From positions 1,302,001 to 1,366,000 of the forward strand of contig JAQFWX010000001.1 of assembly GCA_027605045.1 (NCBI GenBank): DNA of 64,000 bases, in the 5' to 3' direction. Positions 54,001 to 63,447 of the stretch are shown here, piece by piece. The position numbers were made by a program, and so were the translations under genes. The first letter of the stretch is position 1; each line of letters starts with the position of its first letter. The notes beneath the pieces were generated by a model. It was not told the origin of the DNA and did no database searches. It saw only the letters and a list, made by a program, of their open reading frames with translations. The stretch is from Phallus indusiatus (taxonomy: Eukaryota > Basidiomycota > Agaricomycetes > Phallales > Phallaceae).

Positions 54001-54146
54001 GGCCAAAGAAAGCCTGAATCATTTATGCGGAGTATTCGGAGGCGTTCTGCGGTGAGTTTGGATGATGGAATAAATGTCGGTGGATGAGGGGATAAGGGAG
54101 TAAGGGAAATAAGGGGATCTTCGGAAATCTTCTCGTCACAAGACAA
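51021..54146 (-). CDS. Pol of the giant-LTR element: RT, RNase H, integrase
   Basis: The frame is 1041 codons as read from MSCDEKISEDPL. RT shows RQIIDHQPLNSVTIRDAG, SSFDLLSGYDARKI, the TVLPQGFTNS motif and the catalytic SVMIDDVGIQ (MIDD). RNase H shows VILAVDTSVIAIGFILYQ and AKLELYGLYRALKACR. Integrase has HDDLGHRG...CRSCHPCQ as zinc finger, then DDE positions in VYLDIMLMTP, IVTDNGPETKA and VVERGHFTI, and a C-terminal KPRYIGPYEVVKRTPRG. No chromodomain is evident; the C-terminus is acidic. The likely start lies upstream in another frame, so expression would need a frameshift. Confidence 0.9.
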   Translation of the reverse strand: MSCDEKISEDPLISLTPLSPHPPTFIPSSKLTAERLRILRINDSGFLWPEEEKLFISVFQQNESVLAFNETERGTLRSDYFSDYIIPVVQHIPWMKKPIPVPPGIRTQVIEALKKKLDIGVYEYSQASYRTAMFFIKKTDGGIRQIIDHQPLNSVTIRDAGMPPNTDEMLEPFTGASVYSSFDLLSGYDARKIHVKSRDLTSFHTPLGLLRSTVLPQGFTNSVAEFQNCTSFILQPEFPTKASVMIDDVGIQGPHTRYEQADGTFEVIPQNPGIRRFIWEHAEDVHRILHRLSHAGATISPKKSKIAQPEIVLIGQKLTYTGRLPDEKRVKKIQTWPPPTSVTQVRQFLGLCGTMRIWIKNYSARSRPLSELVRKEVPFEWTPVRQAAFEDLKNEIANSPALVPIDYSSPPPVILAVDTSVIAIGFILYQMDSEGRRRPVRFGSLPISSNEAKYSQAKLELYGLYRALKACRYYIAGLLNFIVEVDASYIKSMINNPDIAPNATLNRWIEGILLYHFQLKHVPAESHKGPDALSRRPPLPEDWNEEEAHESESENEENHKNTEYALFLSHSFSPSQTLNLSSGWLLAINSKRIDDEQLHHIFQFLSHFILPPFDSPSHKKSFIRKSQKFFVQDNLFFKKHPLHHLRVILDRDHRKTLLKMAHDDLGHRGGFATYCHISLRYYWPTIREEVHDFCRSCHPCQLRSTIKMHIPITISHPTSLFTKVYLDIMLMTPAQGYRYVIAARDDLSGAAEGRKLKKATARSVAQFIFEELICRYGVIEEIVTDNGPETKAATEELMRRYNIKQIRISPYNSQANGVVERGHFTIREALIKSCQGNISKWPELISHVFFADRVTVRRATGFSPYYLLYGQHPTLPLDLFEATFLVSGFDRNLATEDLIALRVQQIRKMDSDVSRAEKILHRSRLHSKEAFEKKFAQRIQREEFKPGDLVLVRNSRIEKELDRKTKPRYIGPYEVVKRTPRGTYVLKELDGTVSRVAIAGFRLILYYPRVDDEVSIEPLQEEEAKEADDQVVEDFGDDEDF

Positions 54147-54410
54147 TCCTGGGGAAGTATTGCTGGCACGGGCCGGATCTTCTTGTCGACGGTCTTGTAT
54201 GCGGTTAAAATGTCGGAAAATTGAGGATAATATTCGGGATTTTCTTCATAATGTTTTAAAAGGAGCCTATAAATAAAGTGATTGGGGATAAAGTTCGAGT
54301 CGTCACCGGGTTCATAAATAGGAAGCGAAATAAATAGGGAGATGGAGAAACGAATATTATAAGGGTCGGAAAAGGATGAATCTATTCCTGGTGAGGGTCG
54401 GGTGCATTCT
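54130..54410 (-). pseudogene. Bridging frame between gag-protease and pol
   Basis: This minus-strand frame reads PGIDSSFSDPYNIRFSISLF, then NHFIYRLLLKHYEENPEYYP and QFSDILTAYKTVDKKIRP. It connects the end of gag-protease to the N-terminal part of pol, but in a third frame. Either two frameshifts, natural or by sequence error, or a ribosomal frameshift would be needed to join them. Boundaries approximate. Confidence 0.45.
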
Positions 54411-57264
54411 TCTCTATGGTACGTCCATCTATCCTCTGAGGAGCTCTGTCGTCCAAGTGAAAATCCCTTGGGTGGAGACGTGCATCTTCTTTTGCATCTT
54501 TGGATGGTACGGCATTTATTCTCCATTCTTCATGTCCATATGCATCTCTCTTGACGAGGTGCGTTCCTGTGTATTCTTCACGAACTTCAATTCGGTTTTG
54601 TCGCATCCATGGTCGTCCCAAAATTAGAGGATGAGGGAGCAGTGGTGATACCCAAATTTCATCGGCAATACTCCAAGCTCGTTCTCCTATTTGTATTTTC
54701 ACGTTATATGCTCTTTCATCTAGCGTAGTCTTGTTGGAGGAGGCGTCCATTAATATCTTTGAGATGCCTGAATGGTACACTAAACCTGAATTTGGAGTTA
54801 CTACGGAACTGATGCAATTCACGTCTGCTCCAGTGTCTATAAGGGCAATGATGGAGTATCCGTTTGGGAATTTGACATTTAGGAATATAAGTCGAGAATC
54901 TTCTGGATGATAACTGGCCAAGAATTTTCGGGACGCTTCGGTTGCTGGGACTCTTTGCATATCTTCTTCAGCATCTGTTGTTGTTTCGGCTGCCTCGGGG
55001 ATCGCGGTTACTTCGGTTATCGTGGCTACAGGTATTTCATCTCGAGTAGGTCGAAGTTTTGCTATCATCATTTTGTCGAGCGTAGGTGCAGCTGCAAAAA
55101 CTTCTCGAAGCGTAAGTCCTGCATTTTGATCTAACATCCGATTTAGCGTGTTGTCCATATTGACTTCTCGTTCGAAAGAATTGCGAAATTTCTTGACAAT
55201 TTCGGTGGACTCGGACTCTGGCTTTTCTTTAACGATGGCCGGCTTAGGGGTGGCTGGACGTGGTGCAGGTCGCTTTACTCTAGTAGGGACAGGGTCTTGC
55301 ATTCTAACATCGGTTATCTCTTCTCCTCGCATAGGAAATGGGATATGAGTGACTTTCGGCTCTGGAACAGGTGCCTGAACTGGTACTGGTGCTTGAATAG
55401 GAGGCTGAGGTTGCAACGCTGGAGGTAACTTGGAAGGTGCTAATTGCGTAGTTGGCTCTGTATTAGGTGCGGAAGGAGCTGATTTGGGTATGGCAGGATT
55501 AACTGGCCGTTTCATGATCTCAACTCCATCAAAGCGTAATCGTTTAGCGTAAGGGGCTGTACGGACGGAGTCTTTTCCTTTTTCGTCCTTGGTCCGCGCG
55601 ATAGGGTACGCTTCAGAAAAGTATTCTCTACTAAAAATGTTATCTACTGAACACGCTTGGTTATACTCATCGTCGCTTAACATGATCTCTTCTCTATCTC
55701 TCCCGTAATTATTTATTGAAGAGTAGTGGCTAATACTATCTGGGAAAGGAAGGGAATTGGTGGAAGAAATAATGGTATTGGCCGTTACTGGTACGCGTTG
55801 GACGTCCAATTGTCGATTGATAGCCGCAAGCAGCGATTCACCATTGAATCTGGTGATCGGCTTACCCGTGCTAGACCATACGTATTTGTTATCGGCACTG
55901 ACAGTGATATAACCTTGATCCATGAATGTAGTAGCGTGAGGGCAGCGATGCATCGTGTGTCCGGATTCATCGCAGAAGTAGCAGACGACGTTCGCATTGT
56001 TAGTGGGGTTGCTGAGCGTGCGAGGACGAGGAACTGGGGGAATTTGTACAGGGAGTGGATTGGACGGAGGCATAGATGAAGGAATAGAATGTGGCATATT
56101 AAATAAAGTGAGAAGGACAGGAGCAAGAGACGGGGACAAGGTAGCAATACGGTGGTACGCGGAGAGAATCGCAGGGTAGTCGCGGAGAGTCAGCTTTTCG
56201 TTGAACTCTTTGATTAGTTTATCGATCTCGTCCGTATCGCTCTTTGTTACACGTTTCGACGCAGTCGGATAGTTTCCCGTCGGCTGTGACGGCGTACTAT
56301 GTTTCGGCACTGAGGGCAAAGACGACGATTCCTGCGGAGTAGGTTGTAACATATCCAAGCCAGGAGAAGTACCGCTATGCCGTTCAGGCAAAGGAATGCG
56401 ATCATCATTTGAATGCCGACGTTGAGCATGGTGGGAGGATGACTTCTTAGACTTCTTAGACTTCTTTTTGCTGTGTCTTTTATAGCTTCTTTCTTCATCG
56501 GAACTTTCATCCCAACCAGAGTCGCTTTCCGTTTCGGATTCAGATCCGGAGCTAGTTAAGATGACTTCATCATCGGAATTGGACTGCTTTCTTGATTTCT
56601 TGCGCCTTTCCATTCTGTGTTGCTGATCGTACCTCTTCGGATCTAATATGAATTTGATTACGGTTATGATCTCTTTCTTGGTATACGGGTTCTCCATACT
56701 ACGTCCTGGATACGTTGCTACTAAATGTAAGTCGCTTCGTCTTTTGAGATCTTTGGAAAGCCCTTCCCAAAAGCGTAAGTTGTACCTGTTTTCGTCGATT
56801 ACGCCTTTCTTTAATAGTTTTCCGGCTATTAAGTCGAAGTTACGAGTGTATTTATTGAATTCATATAGATCTAGAATTTCGCCTTCACGTTGATCTTCTA
56901 CAAAATCGTTGAGCTTTTCTTCGGTGTAACGCTTTGTGTCCTTGCGAGCACCATAAACTTCGCGCATATATTCGATGAATTCGGTCCAATTCTTTTCGAA
57001 GGATTCAAGACTTTCCATATGTTTCTTGACCCTCTTGGACACATATTGTGGGATCCTCGCGAATTTGTCTTTGTCAGATAACTTGTATACTTTGCATAGA
57101 TCTTCAAACTGATCGAAGAAGGCCTTGGCTTCAGAGGTTTTGCCTGTGAACTTTCTGGGGGCTCGAGTAGATCTGGGTAGCGGAAACTCCATTTTCTTGA
57201 CGTCATAATTGGGATTCGCTTCGGTAGTTTCGGGTTTAAGAGGAAGAGGATCGGAAGTAGGCAT
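54382..57264 (-). CDS. Gag-protease of the giant-LTR element (960 aa)
   Basis: It starts MPTSDPLPLKPETTEANPNY about 140 bases after the 5' LTR. The capsid-like region is in the first quarter (KFTGKTSEAKAFFDQFEDL, SKRVKKHMESLESFEKNW). A basic and acidic Ser-rich segment (SESETESDSGWDES, KKKSKKSKKSSSHHAQRR) follows, then the CCHC zinc knuckle CYFCDESGHTMHRC. A Pro-rich linker leads to the aspartic protease YSIIALIDTGADVNCIS, ending LPHPLILGRPWMRQN. This length (960 aa with protease in frame) and the DTGA catalytic motif are intact. Confidence 0.9.
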   Translation of the reverse strand: MPTSDPLPLKPETTEANPNYDVKKMEFPLPRSTRAPRKFTGKTSEAKAFFDQFEDLCKVYKLSDKDKFARIPQYVSKRVKKHMESLESFEKNWTEFIEYMREVYGARKDTKRYTEEKLNDFVEDQREGEILDLYEFNKYTRNFDLIAGKLLKKGVIDENRYNLRFWEGLSKDLKRRSDLHLVATYPGRSMENPYTKKEIITVIKFILDPKRYDQQHRMERRKKSRKQSNSDDEVILTSSGSESETESDSGWDESSDEERSYKRHSKKKSKKSKKSSSHHAQRRHSNDDRIPLPERHSGTSPGLDMLQPTPQESSSLPSVPKHSTPSQPTGNYPTASKRVTKSDTDEIDKLIKEFNEKLTLRDYPAILSAYHRIATLSPSLAPVLLTLFNMPHSIPSSMPPSNPLPVQIPPVPRPRTLSNPTNNANVVCYFCDESGHTMHRCPHATTFMDQGYITVSADNKYVWSSTGKPITRFNGESLLAAINRQLDVQRVPVTANTIISSTNSLPFPDSISHYSSINNYGRDREEIMLSDDEYNQACSVDNIFSREYFSEAYPIARTKDEKGKDSVRTAPYAKRLRFDGVEIMKRPVNPAIPKSAPSAPNTEPTTQLAPSKLPPALQPQPPIQAPVPVQAPVPEPKVTHIPFPMRGEEITDVRMQDPVPTRVKRPAPRPATPKPAIVKEKPESESTEIVKKFRNSFEREVNMDNTLNRMLDQNAGLTLREVFAAAPTLDKMMIAKLRPTRDEIPVATITEVTAIPEAAETTTDAEEDMQRVPATEASRKFLASYHPEDSRLIFLNVKFPNGYSIIALIDTGADVNCISSVVTPNSGLVYHSGISKILMDASSNKTTLDERAYNVKIQIGERAWSIADEIWVSPLLPHPLILGRPWMRQNRIEVREEYTGTHLVKRDAYGHEEWRINAVPSKDAKEDARLHPRDFHLDDRAPQRIDGRTIEKNAPDPHQE

Positions 57265-57381
57265 ATTGGGATAGAGTGGTCAGGGGAATGGAAGTATGAA
57301 TGAGATGTCGGTTAGATAAGGAGATGGGATGTTGTTGTGATGGTTGGTTGCGGATGAATGTGAAAGCAGCTTAGACTAGTT

Positions 57382-57400
57382 GCCTCTCTGGGGCAGCCAC
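57382..57400 (-). promoter_or_regulatory. Probable primer-binding site
   Basis: On the minus strand, three bases after the 5' LTR end (GTTACA-AAAG), TGGCTGCCCCAGAGAGGC begins with the TGG expected of a site complementary to a tRNA 3' CCA end. The tRNA was not identified. Confidence 0.5.
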
Positions 57401-57403
57401 TTT

Positions 57404-59727
57404 TGTAACGATCCGATGTGAATAGCTAAATGTGCCGGCTATAAATGATCGGACTACAATGAGATTTTTGTTTCGAGGTCGGTAAGTCTACCGTGGAGCG
57501 TGTCCTGGTGCTGAATTCAACGTGAGAGAGGGAGTGGGTGTGTGTGGGGAATGGAGGGGGATGTATGCGTCGATATCAAACCAACAAAAAAACACCAACA
57601 ACAACTGCAATGATAAAAGATCGTATGCAACTGTGCAAGTGAGAGGGTGAACAGAAAGTCGGCAATGAACTTGGAATGCGACTAAAGAGAGGACCTGCAA
57701 TCAATGATGACTGAATTCCTGTGCGAGTTAGTGAAAGCGATAAACTGAAATAAAATCGCTAGTTTATACTCCGAGACCTCACTCAGAGTTAATCCAAAGA
57801 TATAGATATGAGCGTAGAAATAGACTAGAGGCGAAACTTGACTTGAGCTGAACTTGACTTGAACTTGACTTAAACTGATCTGAACTGTGAGACAACTCGT
57901 CCGGTAGAATTGCTGCTGTTACAAGTATTTACATGCAGTATATATACCTTTCAGAGTACATAGCATTGGTGAGACGATCACTCATCGTTCACCGGGATAG
58001 CAAACAAAAAGAAACAAAAGAACAAAAGAAATATGGCAGATAGGGGGAATCGCGAGAGAAAGATGGGAGATACAATTACAACAAAAAAGAACAACATACA
58101 TTGATAGGAGAAAATGATGAAACCCGAAACAAAGAACAAAAGAAAACAAAGAAGAGATCAAAATAGGAAAAACAAAACCGGCTGGAGACACAGCCCTAGC
58201 CTGACTCAACACCTGGCACTTCCCGCGCTGCCTCTATCCTGTACCATACCTATACCATCTCATTCTTCTTACTGATCTGGCTCTGGCTGCTGAGATCGGC
58301 TTCTTCGTGGCAGTGGAAGAATGATGATGGGACTAGGAATCGATGGTCGCCTCAGATCTTCGAACAGATCGCTTTCCACTTCTTGATATGAGGGAGGTGG
58401 GCGAGTAAGATCATCTGAAAAGTCTGGGGGAGGTGGCATGACGGATAGGGGGGCATCGACAAATAGAAACTGTACGTATCCATAAAACCAATTGCGGAAA
58501 ACTAATCTCCATATAAGTACTCCATCCCTTTGAGCTCTCAGGAACCCGACAAACTCGTACGATTCGTGCATGACGTTGATGTCCGTTCGTTCGTATAGAG
58601 TTAGTGCTCGCGGGTATCCTAGTTCTAAATCATCGTAAGGAAGGGTTATTTCCAGAGATGGGGGAGGTGTAGCGGGGAGTACTGTATTAGCGTCGATATT
58701 GATTTCGGAGGTGAAGGTGTTGTAGACACGGATTATGGTAAGGAAGCCTGGATTTGGTCCGGTTCGGAGAGAAGAACGGAACGTGAAGGGGAAGAAGGAA
58801 GTTGTAAATAAGGAGTTGAGTTTTGTGAGTTTTCATGGTAGTACGACATAGTGGGATAACAGGATGAAAAGAAGCGCTAAGGGGACTGTACGAGAAGGAA
58901 GAAGAAAAGTAAGTGAATCTGATTGTTTTTGCCTCGTATACTATCTTTATTGTTCTAAATTCGTCCAAAAATATTGGAACAAGCTCGTCGGATCTTTCGG
59001 AAGGATCGTTTGGTGGGAGAAGAGGGACTGGGAAGGTTAGGGAGGACTGCGTTGGAGAAGTGTCGAATGATAAAGGGGAGAATCGTGATGGTGGGGTGTC
59101 TTCTGGGATAGGATTCGTGGGTCTGGAAGGGCTAAGTTTTTGCGTACTCATGCCCTTCATGATTACCCATCGACTTGGCACGTCCAGTACTAAAAACGTG
59201 AACTTGAATCCTTCTTGAGTTGCTAACCATATTCGATACAAGTCCCGTTTTGCTGATTCTGGTGTCAAATATATGTTAACAACTGTAAACCAGTTTAATT
59301 GCTCCTCGATATAAACTTTCTCTCCAAACATGATTCCGGGTGAACCAGATCCGAACTTCTGCACTGACGGATAACGATAGGTGAAGGTTCCTTCGGTAAG
59401 TGCGTGTCCCGATCGAGGTCGAGGCTTGCATATTTGGAACTATAGATATACAGAGTCGTAAAAGATCCAAATCGTATGTCCTGGGACTGGAAGGCGAATA
59501 ACGAAAAGGAGACATAGATTCATTATCAGAAAGAATTGGTGATTCGGTGGAGGAATTTGGAATTGGTAAAGAGACTGAGGATGAGTAATGGAACGAAAAC
59601 GTAGTCATTTTATTGTTTTGAATTTTTGAGGCTGTGATGTTGGCGATATGGGATTTCTGGATGATTAGAACTCCGCTTTGAACAAAAAAAGAACCTTCCC
59701 CAATTAGGAAGATTTTGGTGTGCGACA
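57404..59727 (-). repeat. 5' LTR of the giant-LTR element (2324 bp)
   Basis: Same content as the 3' LTR. Differences seen are all run-length changes: A-run near 58086 (+1), G-run near 58797 (-1), G-run near 59076 (+1), G-run near 59338 (-1) and A-run near 59460 (-1). These break both U3 reading frames in this copy. Confidence 0.92.
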
Positions 59728-59864
59728 CCGGGTGGGTCAGGCTGATTGGAATCAGGTGTACCACGATCTGGTGCACTCTGACTCCTGGTAGTAGGAGCCA
59801 TTGAATCCTCCTGTAATAGGAAGTGTTAATTTCGCTTGCTTAATACAGTGGCGGGTTGTCTTTA

Positions 59865-60254
59865 CAGCAGTTTTCATTACGTAAGGCCAGCGCTCGTTTT
59901 CTCAAAATATTTGTCAAAAACCTTGCGAACGCGATAGCTCGTCCATTTTTGAAGATTTCAGCTTACTGTTTCTTTATGATATGTCCATAAATATTATACC
60001 TAGTGCACTATCTAATTTTTATGAGCTAATTTGAGGTTCCTTTGATTGTTGCTTTTTTGGGGGAAAAAGTCAAAATTTTAAATACACATTGACAAGCTTA
60101 ATAAAGTATATGGTGCACTAGATCTAATATTTATGAACATATCTTAAAGAAACAGTAAGTCAAAATCTTCAAAATTGCATGAGCTATCGCGTTCGCAAGG
60201 TTTTGACGAATTTTTGAAAAAACGAGCGCCGGCCTTACGTAATGAAAACTGCTG
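59865..60254. mobile_element. TA-target MITE (390 bp), complete
   Basis: The termini CAGCAGTTTTCATTACGTAA and TTACGTAATGAAAACTGCTG are inverted for about 36 bases, and TA is duplicated. The empty site is visible in the full-length chromovirus leader (near 32860). The TA target and CAG start fit Tc1/mariner-like MITEs. A truncated sibling is at 19142-19472. Confidence 0.9.
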
Positions 60255-60278
60255 TAACGCCTTTGGTGTTAAAAAAGA

Positions 60279-60598
60279 TGTAATGTTTCGTTACTTTTTA
60301 TAGTGTACTGCTTGCGGTACACAGTTTATATCACGCTGTAGTTTCACGCCACAAGTAACAGACCAAAGTGCTGTATTTTTTTGTGGAGTAAAACAAGTTG
60401 CGCGTGCTGAATCAGCACACGCGTAGCTACTACTAATGTATAGTTATTACATAATGGCTCGCCGCGTCACGGCGAGCCAGAGGCGTTAAGTGCCTCTATT
60501 ATTAGAGTAAGTACTAGTAACTACTGCAGAGGGCGAAGCCCTCTGCATATGCCTAAGTGGCATATACTCAATCCACCGCATGCGGTGGATCCGTTACA
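60279..60598 (-). repeat. 5' LTR of the second chromovirus copy
   Basis: On the minus strand it runs TGTAACGGATCCACCGCATG to AACGAAACATTACA, 320 bp. The partner LTR is not present in this window because the left part of this copy has been lost. Confidence 0.88.
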
Positions 60599-60935
60599 AT
60601 CGAAGTATGTCTCTTTTCTCTTGCCAGTTTTCGAATGAACGGTATTGAAGATACAAACACTGGTATGGCGTTAACTGGGAATGTGAGCATTGTACGATAT
60701 CTAATGACAAACACTTGATCATACCTTGATAAATTCAAACGACCGCACCAGTTCTGGTAGGAACTCTGTTAAGAAATGTTTAAGTTGGGATGAAAAGTGC
60801 TGAATGGGACGGCAATCAGTCTGCCCCATTCATTAGGTGAAATCTTGTGAAGCTGTGAACCAAATTTCTAGTGATCGTCACTGGCTACAGCTGTTGGCAG
60901 AGGTTCATCATCACTGTTCTTGAGCTGCCCGGTAG
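60599..60935 (-). pseudogene. Fragment of an unidentified gene (low support)
   Basis: On the minus strand a stretch reads FLTEFLPELVRSFEFIK, then a possible intron (GTATGATCAAG...CACATTCCCAG), then LTPYQCLYLQYRSFENWQE. This is plausible for two joined exons of a host gene into which the surrounding elements inserted. Other frames contain stops, there is no recognised domain, and both sides end at transposable elements. Confidence 0.3.
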
Positions 60936-61333
60936 TGTCAGGGTACGCTACCGTGTCCCCTCATTTTTCCTTATTTATTATCATCGGTATATATCTGTTT
61001 CTATTTTATTTACATTTCCCGTGCGTTACTTCTACCTTCCGTTTATTCTCTCCGTCCATGTTTCACTTTCTTTACTCGCGCGCGTTGCGCGCTCATACCC
61101 AGTGTGATGCCCGTGACATCACGTCGCTTAGGTTCGGCTCGGGCGCCTGGCACTTAGCTGTGTCAGGGCCGCACGCCGCGTCGTCGTTTTATGTATATAG
61201 TAGCTGTACCTAGAGTGAGGGTCCCTAAGCTTGTTCTCTTAGGATCCCCTCCCTCTAGGTGAGTAGTTAGTTTCCCTTCCAATATATTGTCTTAGGATCC
61301 CCTCCCTCTAGTGTGAGCTGAGTAGCCCTAACA
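60936..61333 (+). mobile_element. Family 2 LTR (398 bp), no matching TSD
   Basis: It runs TGTCAGGGTACGCTACCG to GAGTAGCCCTAACA. The flanks GGTAG and CTTTC do not match. Only 17 bases (CTTTCGTACTGAATGCG) separate it from the next LTR. Confidence 0.82.
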
Positions 61334-61350
61334 CTTTCGTACTGAATGCG

Positions 61351-61702
61351 TGTCACGGTACGCTAGCGCCTTTTCCGATTATTCGATTTCTTCGATTTCT
61401 TTCGGTTTCATTTCGTATTACGATTTCCTTCATTTCCCGTACTTTGCCGTTTCCATTAGTTCCATCGTTTTCTCGATTTCTCGATCTCTTCGATTTTCCT
61501 CGATTTCTGTCTGTATCTCCTCGGATCCCATGGGGATCAGTCGAGCGCTTCGTATCCTGTACTTATATGCGTTTTCCCTAGAGGGGGATACCTAAGCTTG
61601 TTCTCTTAGGTTTTCCCTCCTCTAGGTGAGTAGTTAGTCGCTGCCCCTCAATAGATCTTAGGTTTTCCCTCCTCTAGGTGTGTGCCCTGAGTCGCCCTAA
61701 CA
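61351..61702 (+). mobile_element. Family 3 LTR (352 bp) directly upstream of a gag gene
   Basis: It runs TGTCACGGTACGCTAGCG to GAGTCGCCCTAACA. The flanks ATGCG and GTAGA do not match, unlike most family 3 copies. A gag frame in the same orientation follows 144 bases later, so this could be the 5' LTR of that element, or an unrelated solo LTR with a rearranged side. Confidence 0.7.
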
Positions 61703-61845
61703 GTAGAACAAGCTTCTACCTTCGGACCGGTCGTTTCTATTGTCGTTTTCTTTCGGAAACTCTTTGTCAGCATTGTCTCAGACGTTCCCGACGCTTTTCG
61801 CCCATAAAACGACCCTCCATCCTTCGTTCTTCGATTTCTTTCGTC

Positions 61846-63447
61846 ATGGATCTAGAAGAGAGTGACCCTACTACTGAAAGTCGCCTCTCTGCGATTGAAC
61901 AAAGAATAGAAGAGCTCGTAACTCATCTCGACCGACTCTTCACCCCTCAGGCTCCTGCTGCCGATCCCTCTAATCCGACAAACCCCAATCCCAGAGCCTC
62001 GGCTCCAAATCCCCAAAACGAGACGAGATCGTCTCGAAACACTCGCCCTGCTGTACCTCTCGCCTATGATGGGGATCGCAAAAACGGCCGTACCTTCTGG
62101 AACTCTGTCGATCTTTACATGAGCGTATGTGGTGGCGATTTCCCGAATCTCAGTACCAAAATCATTTGGGTACTTTCTTACATGAATAGTGGGTGTTACA
62201 GTACGCTAGCGCCTCGTCCTATTATTCGATTTCTTCGATTTCTTTCGATTTCATCTCGCACTTCGATTTCCTTCATTTCCCGTATTTTGTCGTTTCCACT
62301 ATTTCCACCGTTTTCTCGATTTCCCGATCTCTTCGATTTCTTTCGATTTCTGTTTGTATCTCCTCGGATCCCATGGGGATCAGTCGGGCGCCTCATATCC
62401 TGTACTTATATGCGTTTTCCCTAGAGGGGGATACCTAAGCTTGTTCTCTTAGGTTTTCCCTCCTCTAGGTGAGTAGTTAGTCGCTGCCCCCCAATAGATC
62501 TTAGGTTTTCCCTCCTCTAGGTGTGTGCCCTGAGTCGCCCTAACAGTGGGCGTGCTGGTGCCTTCGCCAAACTTATTCAGGCCCAGTACAATCGAGGGTT
62601 GGTTCCTTATGAGACCTGGGAAGACTTCCGCCAAAAGTTTCGCTCTGAATTCTTCCCGGTAACCGAGGCTGAAGATTCGCTGAACCTCCTTCTTTCAGGA
62701 CGTTATGCCCAAGGAGGACGAAACGTAGATGATTACACTGACGCCTTTCGCATTATCGTGGATCGCGCGGGTTTCACGGTGCATGATGGTCTTGCGTTAA
62801 CCACCTACTACCGGCAGGGCTTAGATCGAGAAATCGCCAGTAAGGTTGGAACGATGCAGAATCGACCCGATTATAGCGATTACGAAGGCTGGGTTCAAGC
62901 TGCTCGTCTTTTCGATCAAGCTCGTCGTACCAACGATGCTTTCAATGCCACCCAACGACGAGTCGTTCCCGGTAATTCGATTTCAACCCCTCTTACGTCG
63001 ATTCCGATATCCCGAACTCGACCCAGCCCTTTCCCGGTCTATCAACGCACAGCTGGACCCCCTATCTACTCCCCACCTCCTTTTCCCCCGCCTCGCGCAT
63101 CGATTCCTACCACCATCTCTCCCCCTGTACGACCATCGGTTTCTACTCCAGTTAACGTCGTACCTCCAATCCGAAATGATGCCATGGAGGTTGACGCTGC
63201 TCGTCGCCGCATACAGACTGAGACAGCCCGATGCTTCCGATGTGGGCAGTTAGGCCATCTCGTTAAGGACTGCCCACGCGCGTTCGATGTTCGATTCATG
63301 CAGGCTGATGAAATCGACGAAATTCTCGAACAACGTTTCACTCAACAAGATGTGCTGGAAGCGCAGAATCGTGCTGAGATCGCTGTCGAAGAAAATGAGA
63401 TCGCAATCACTTCGACCAGAGAGGATTTTCAGAATGGCAGCGAGTAA
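61846..63447 (+). CDS. Gag of a third gypsy-type element, split by a solo LTR
   Basis: It starts MDLEESDPTTESRLSAIEQ. The frame is interrupted at 62194-62545 by a family 3 LTR (TSD GTGGG; 357 bases, so frame is preserved) and resumes GRAGAFAKLIQAQYNRGLVP. The capsid domain includes FRQKFRSEFFPVTEAEDSL and FRIIVDRAGFTVHDGLALTT. The zinc knuckle CFRCGQLGHLVKDC lies at 63235-63276. It ends REDFQNGSE-stop at 63447. A coiled coil at the N-terminus (SAIEQRIEELVTHLDRLF) suggests multimerisation. It was probably intact before the LTR insertion. Confidence 0.85.
62194..62545 (+). mobile_element. Solo LTR, family 3 (352 bp), TSD GTGGG
   Basis: It runs TGTTACAGTACGCTAGCG to GAGTCGCCCTAACA with GTGGG at 62189-62193 and 62546-62550, inside the gag coding sequence. 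Confidence 0.92.

Larger units (their letters stand above)
48665..59727 (-). mobile_element. Complete gypsy-type retrotransposon with 2.3-kb LTRs
   Basis: Minus-strand order is 5' LTR 59727-57404, primer-binding site, gag-protease 57264-54382, a bridging frame, pol 54146-51021, and 3' LTR 50989-48665. It splits the ORF1 of a chromovirus copy at CCCGGG and duplicates CCGG (48661-48664, 59728-59731). The two LTRs are identical by eye apart from five homopolymer length changes, so it is the youngest large insertion here. The LTRs are unusually long because U3 carries two reading frames. Confidence 0.93.
46972..60598 (-). pseudogene. Second chromovirus copy, 5' part, in three pieces
   Basis: On the minus strand: LTR 60598-60279, leader and ORF1 start at 59801 (MAPTTRSQSAPDRGTPDSN), then 48664-48164 (QTENPDPSREGTLEGE...SPEAEPT) and 47172-46972 (AYQFTNPAPQARFVTP). 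It is collinear with 32529-33690 of the full copy at roughly 95 percent identity. A change makes a stop after SPEAEPT. It is split by the MITE 59865-60254, the giant-LTR element 48665-59727 and the solo LTR 47173-48163, and ends at a fragment of giant-LTR sequence (46951-46971). Confidence 0.85.

Noticed and set aside
3381..62545. Family 1-3 units as DNA transposons with short TIRs
   Set aside because: The first eight bases are nearly inverted (TGTCAGGG/TGTTAGGG), but TG...CA ends, 5-bp duplications and an internal TATA box fit LTRs better. I keep the alternative open in the findings.
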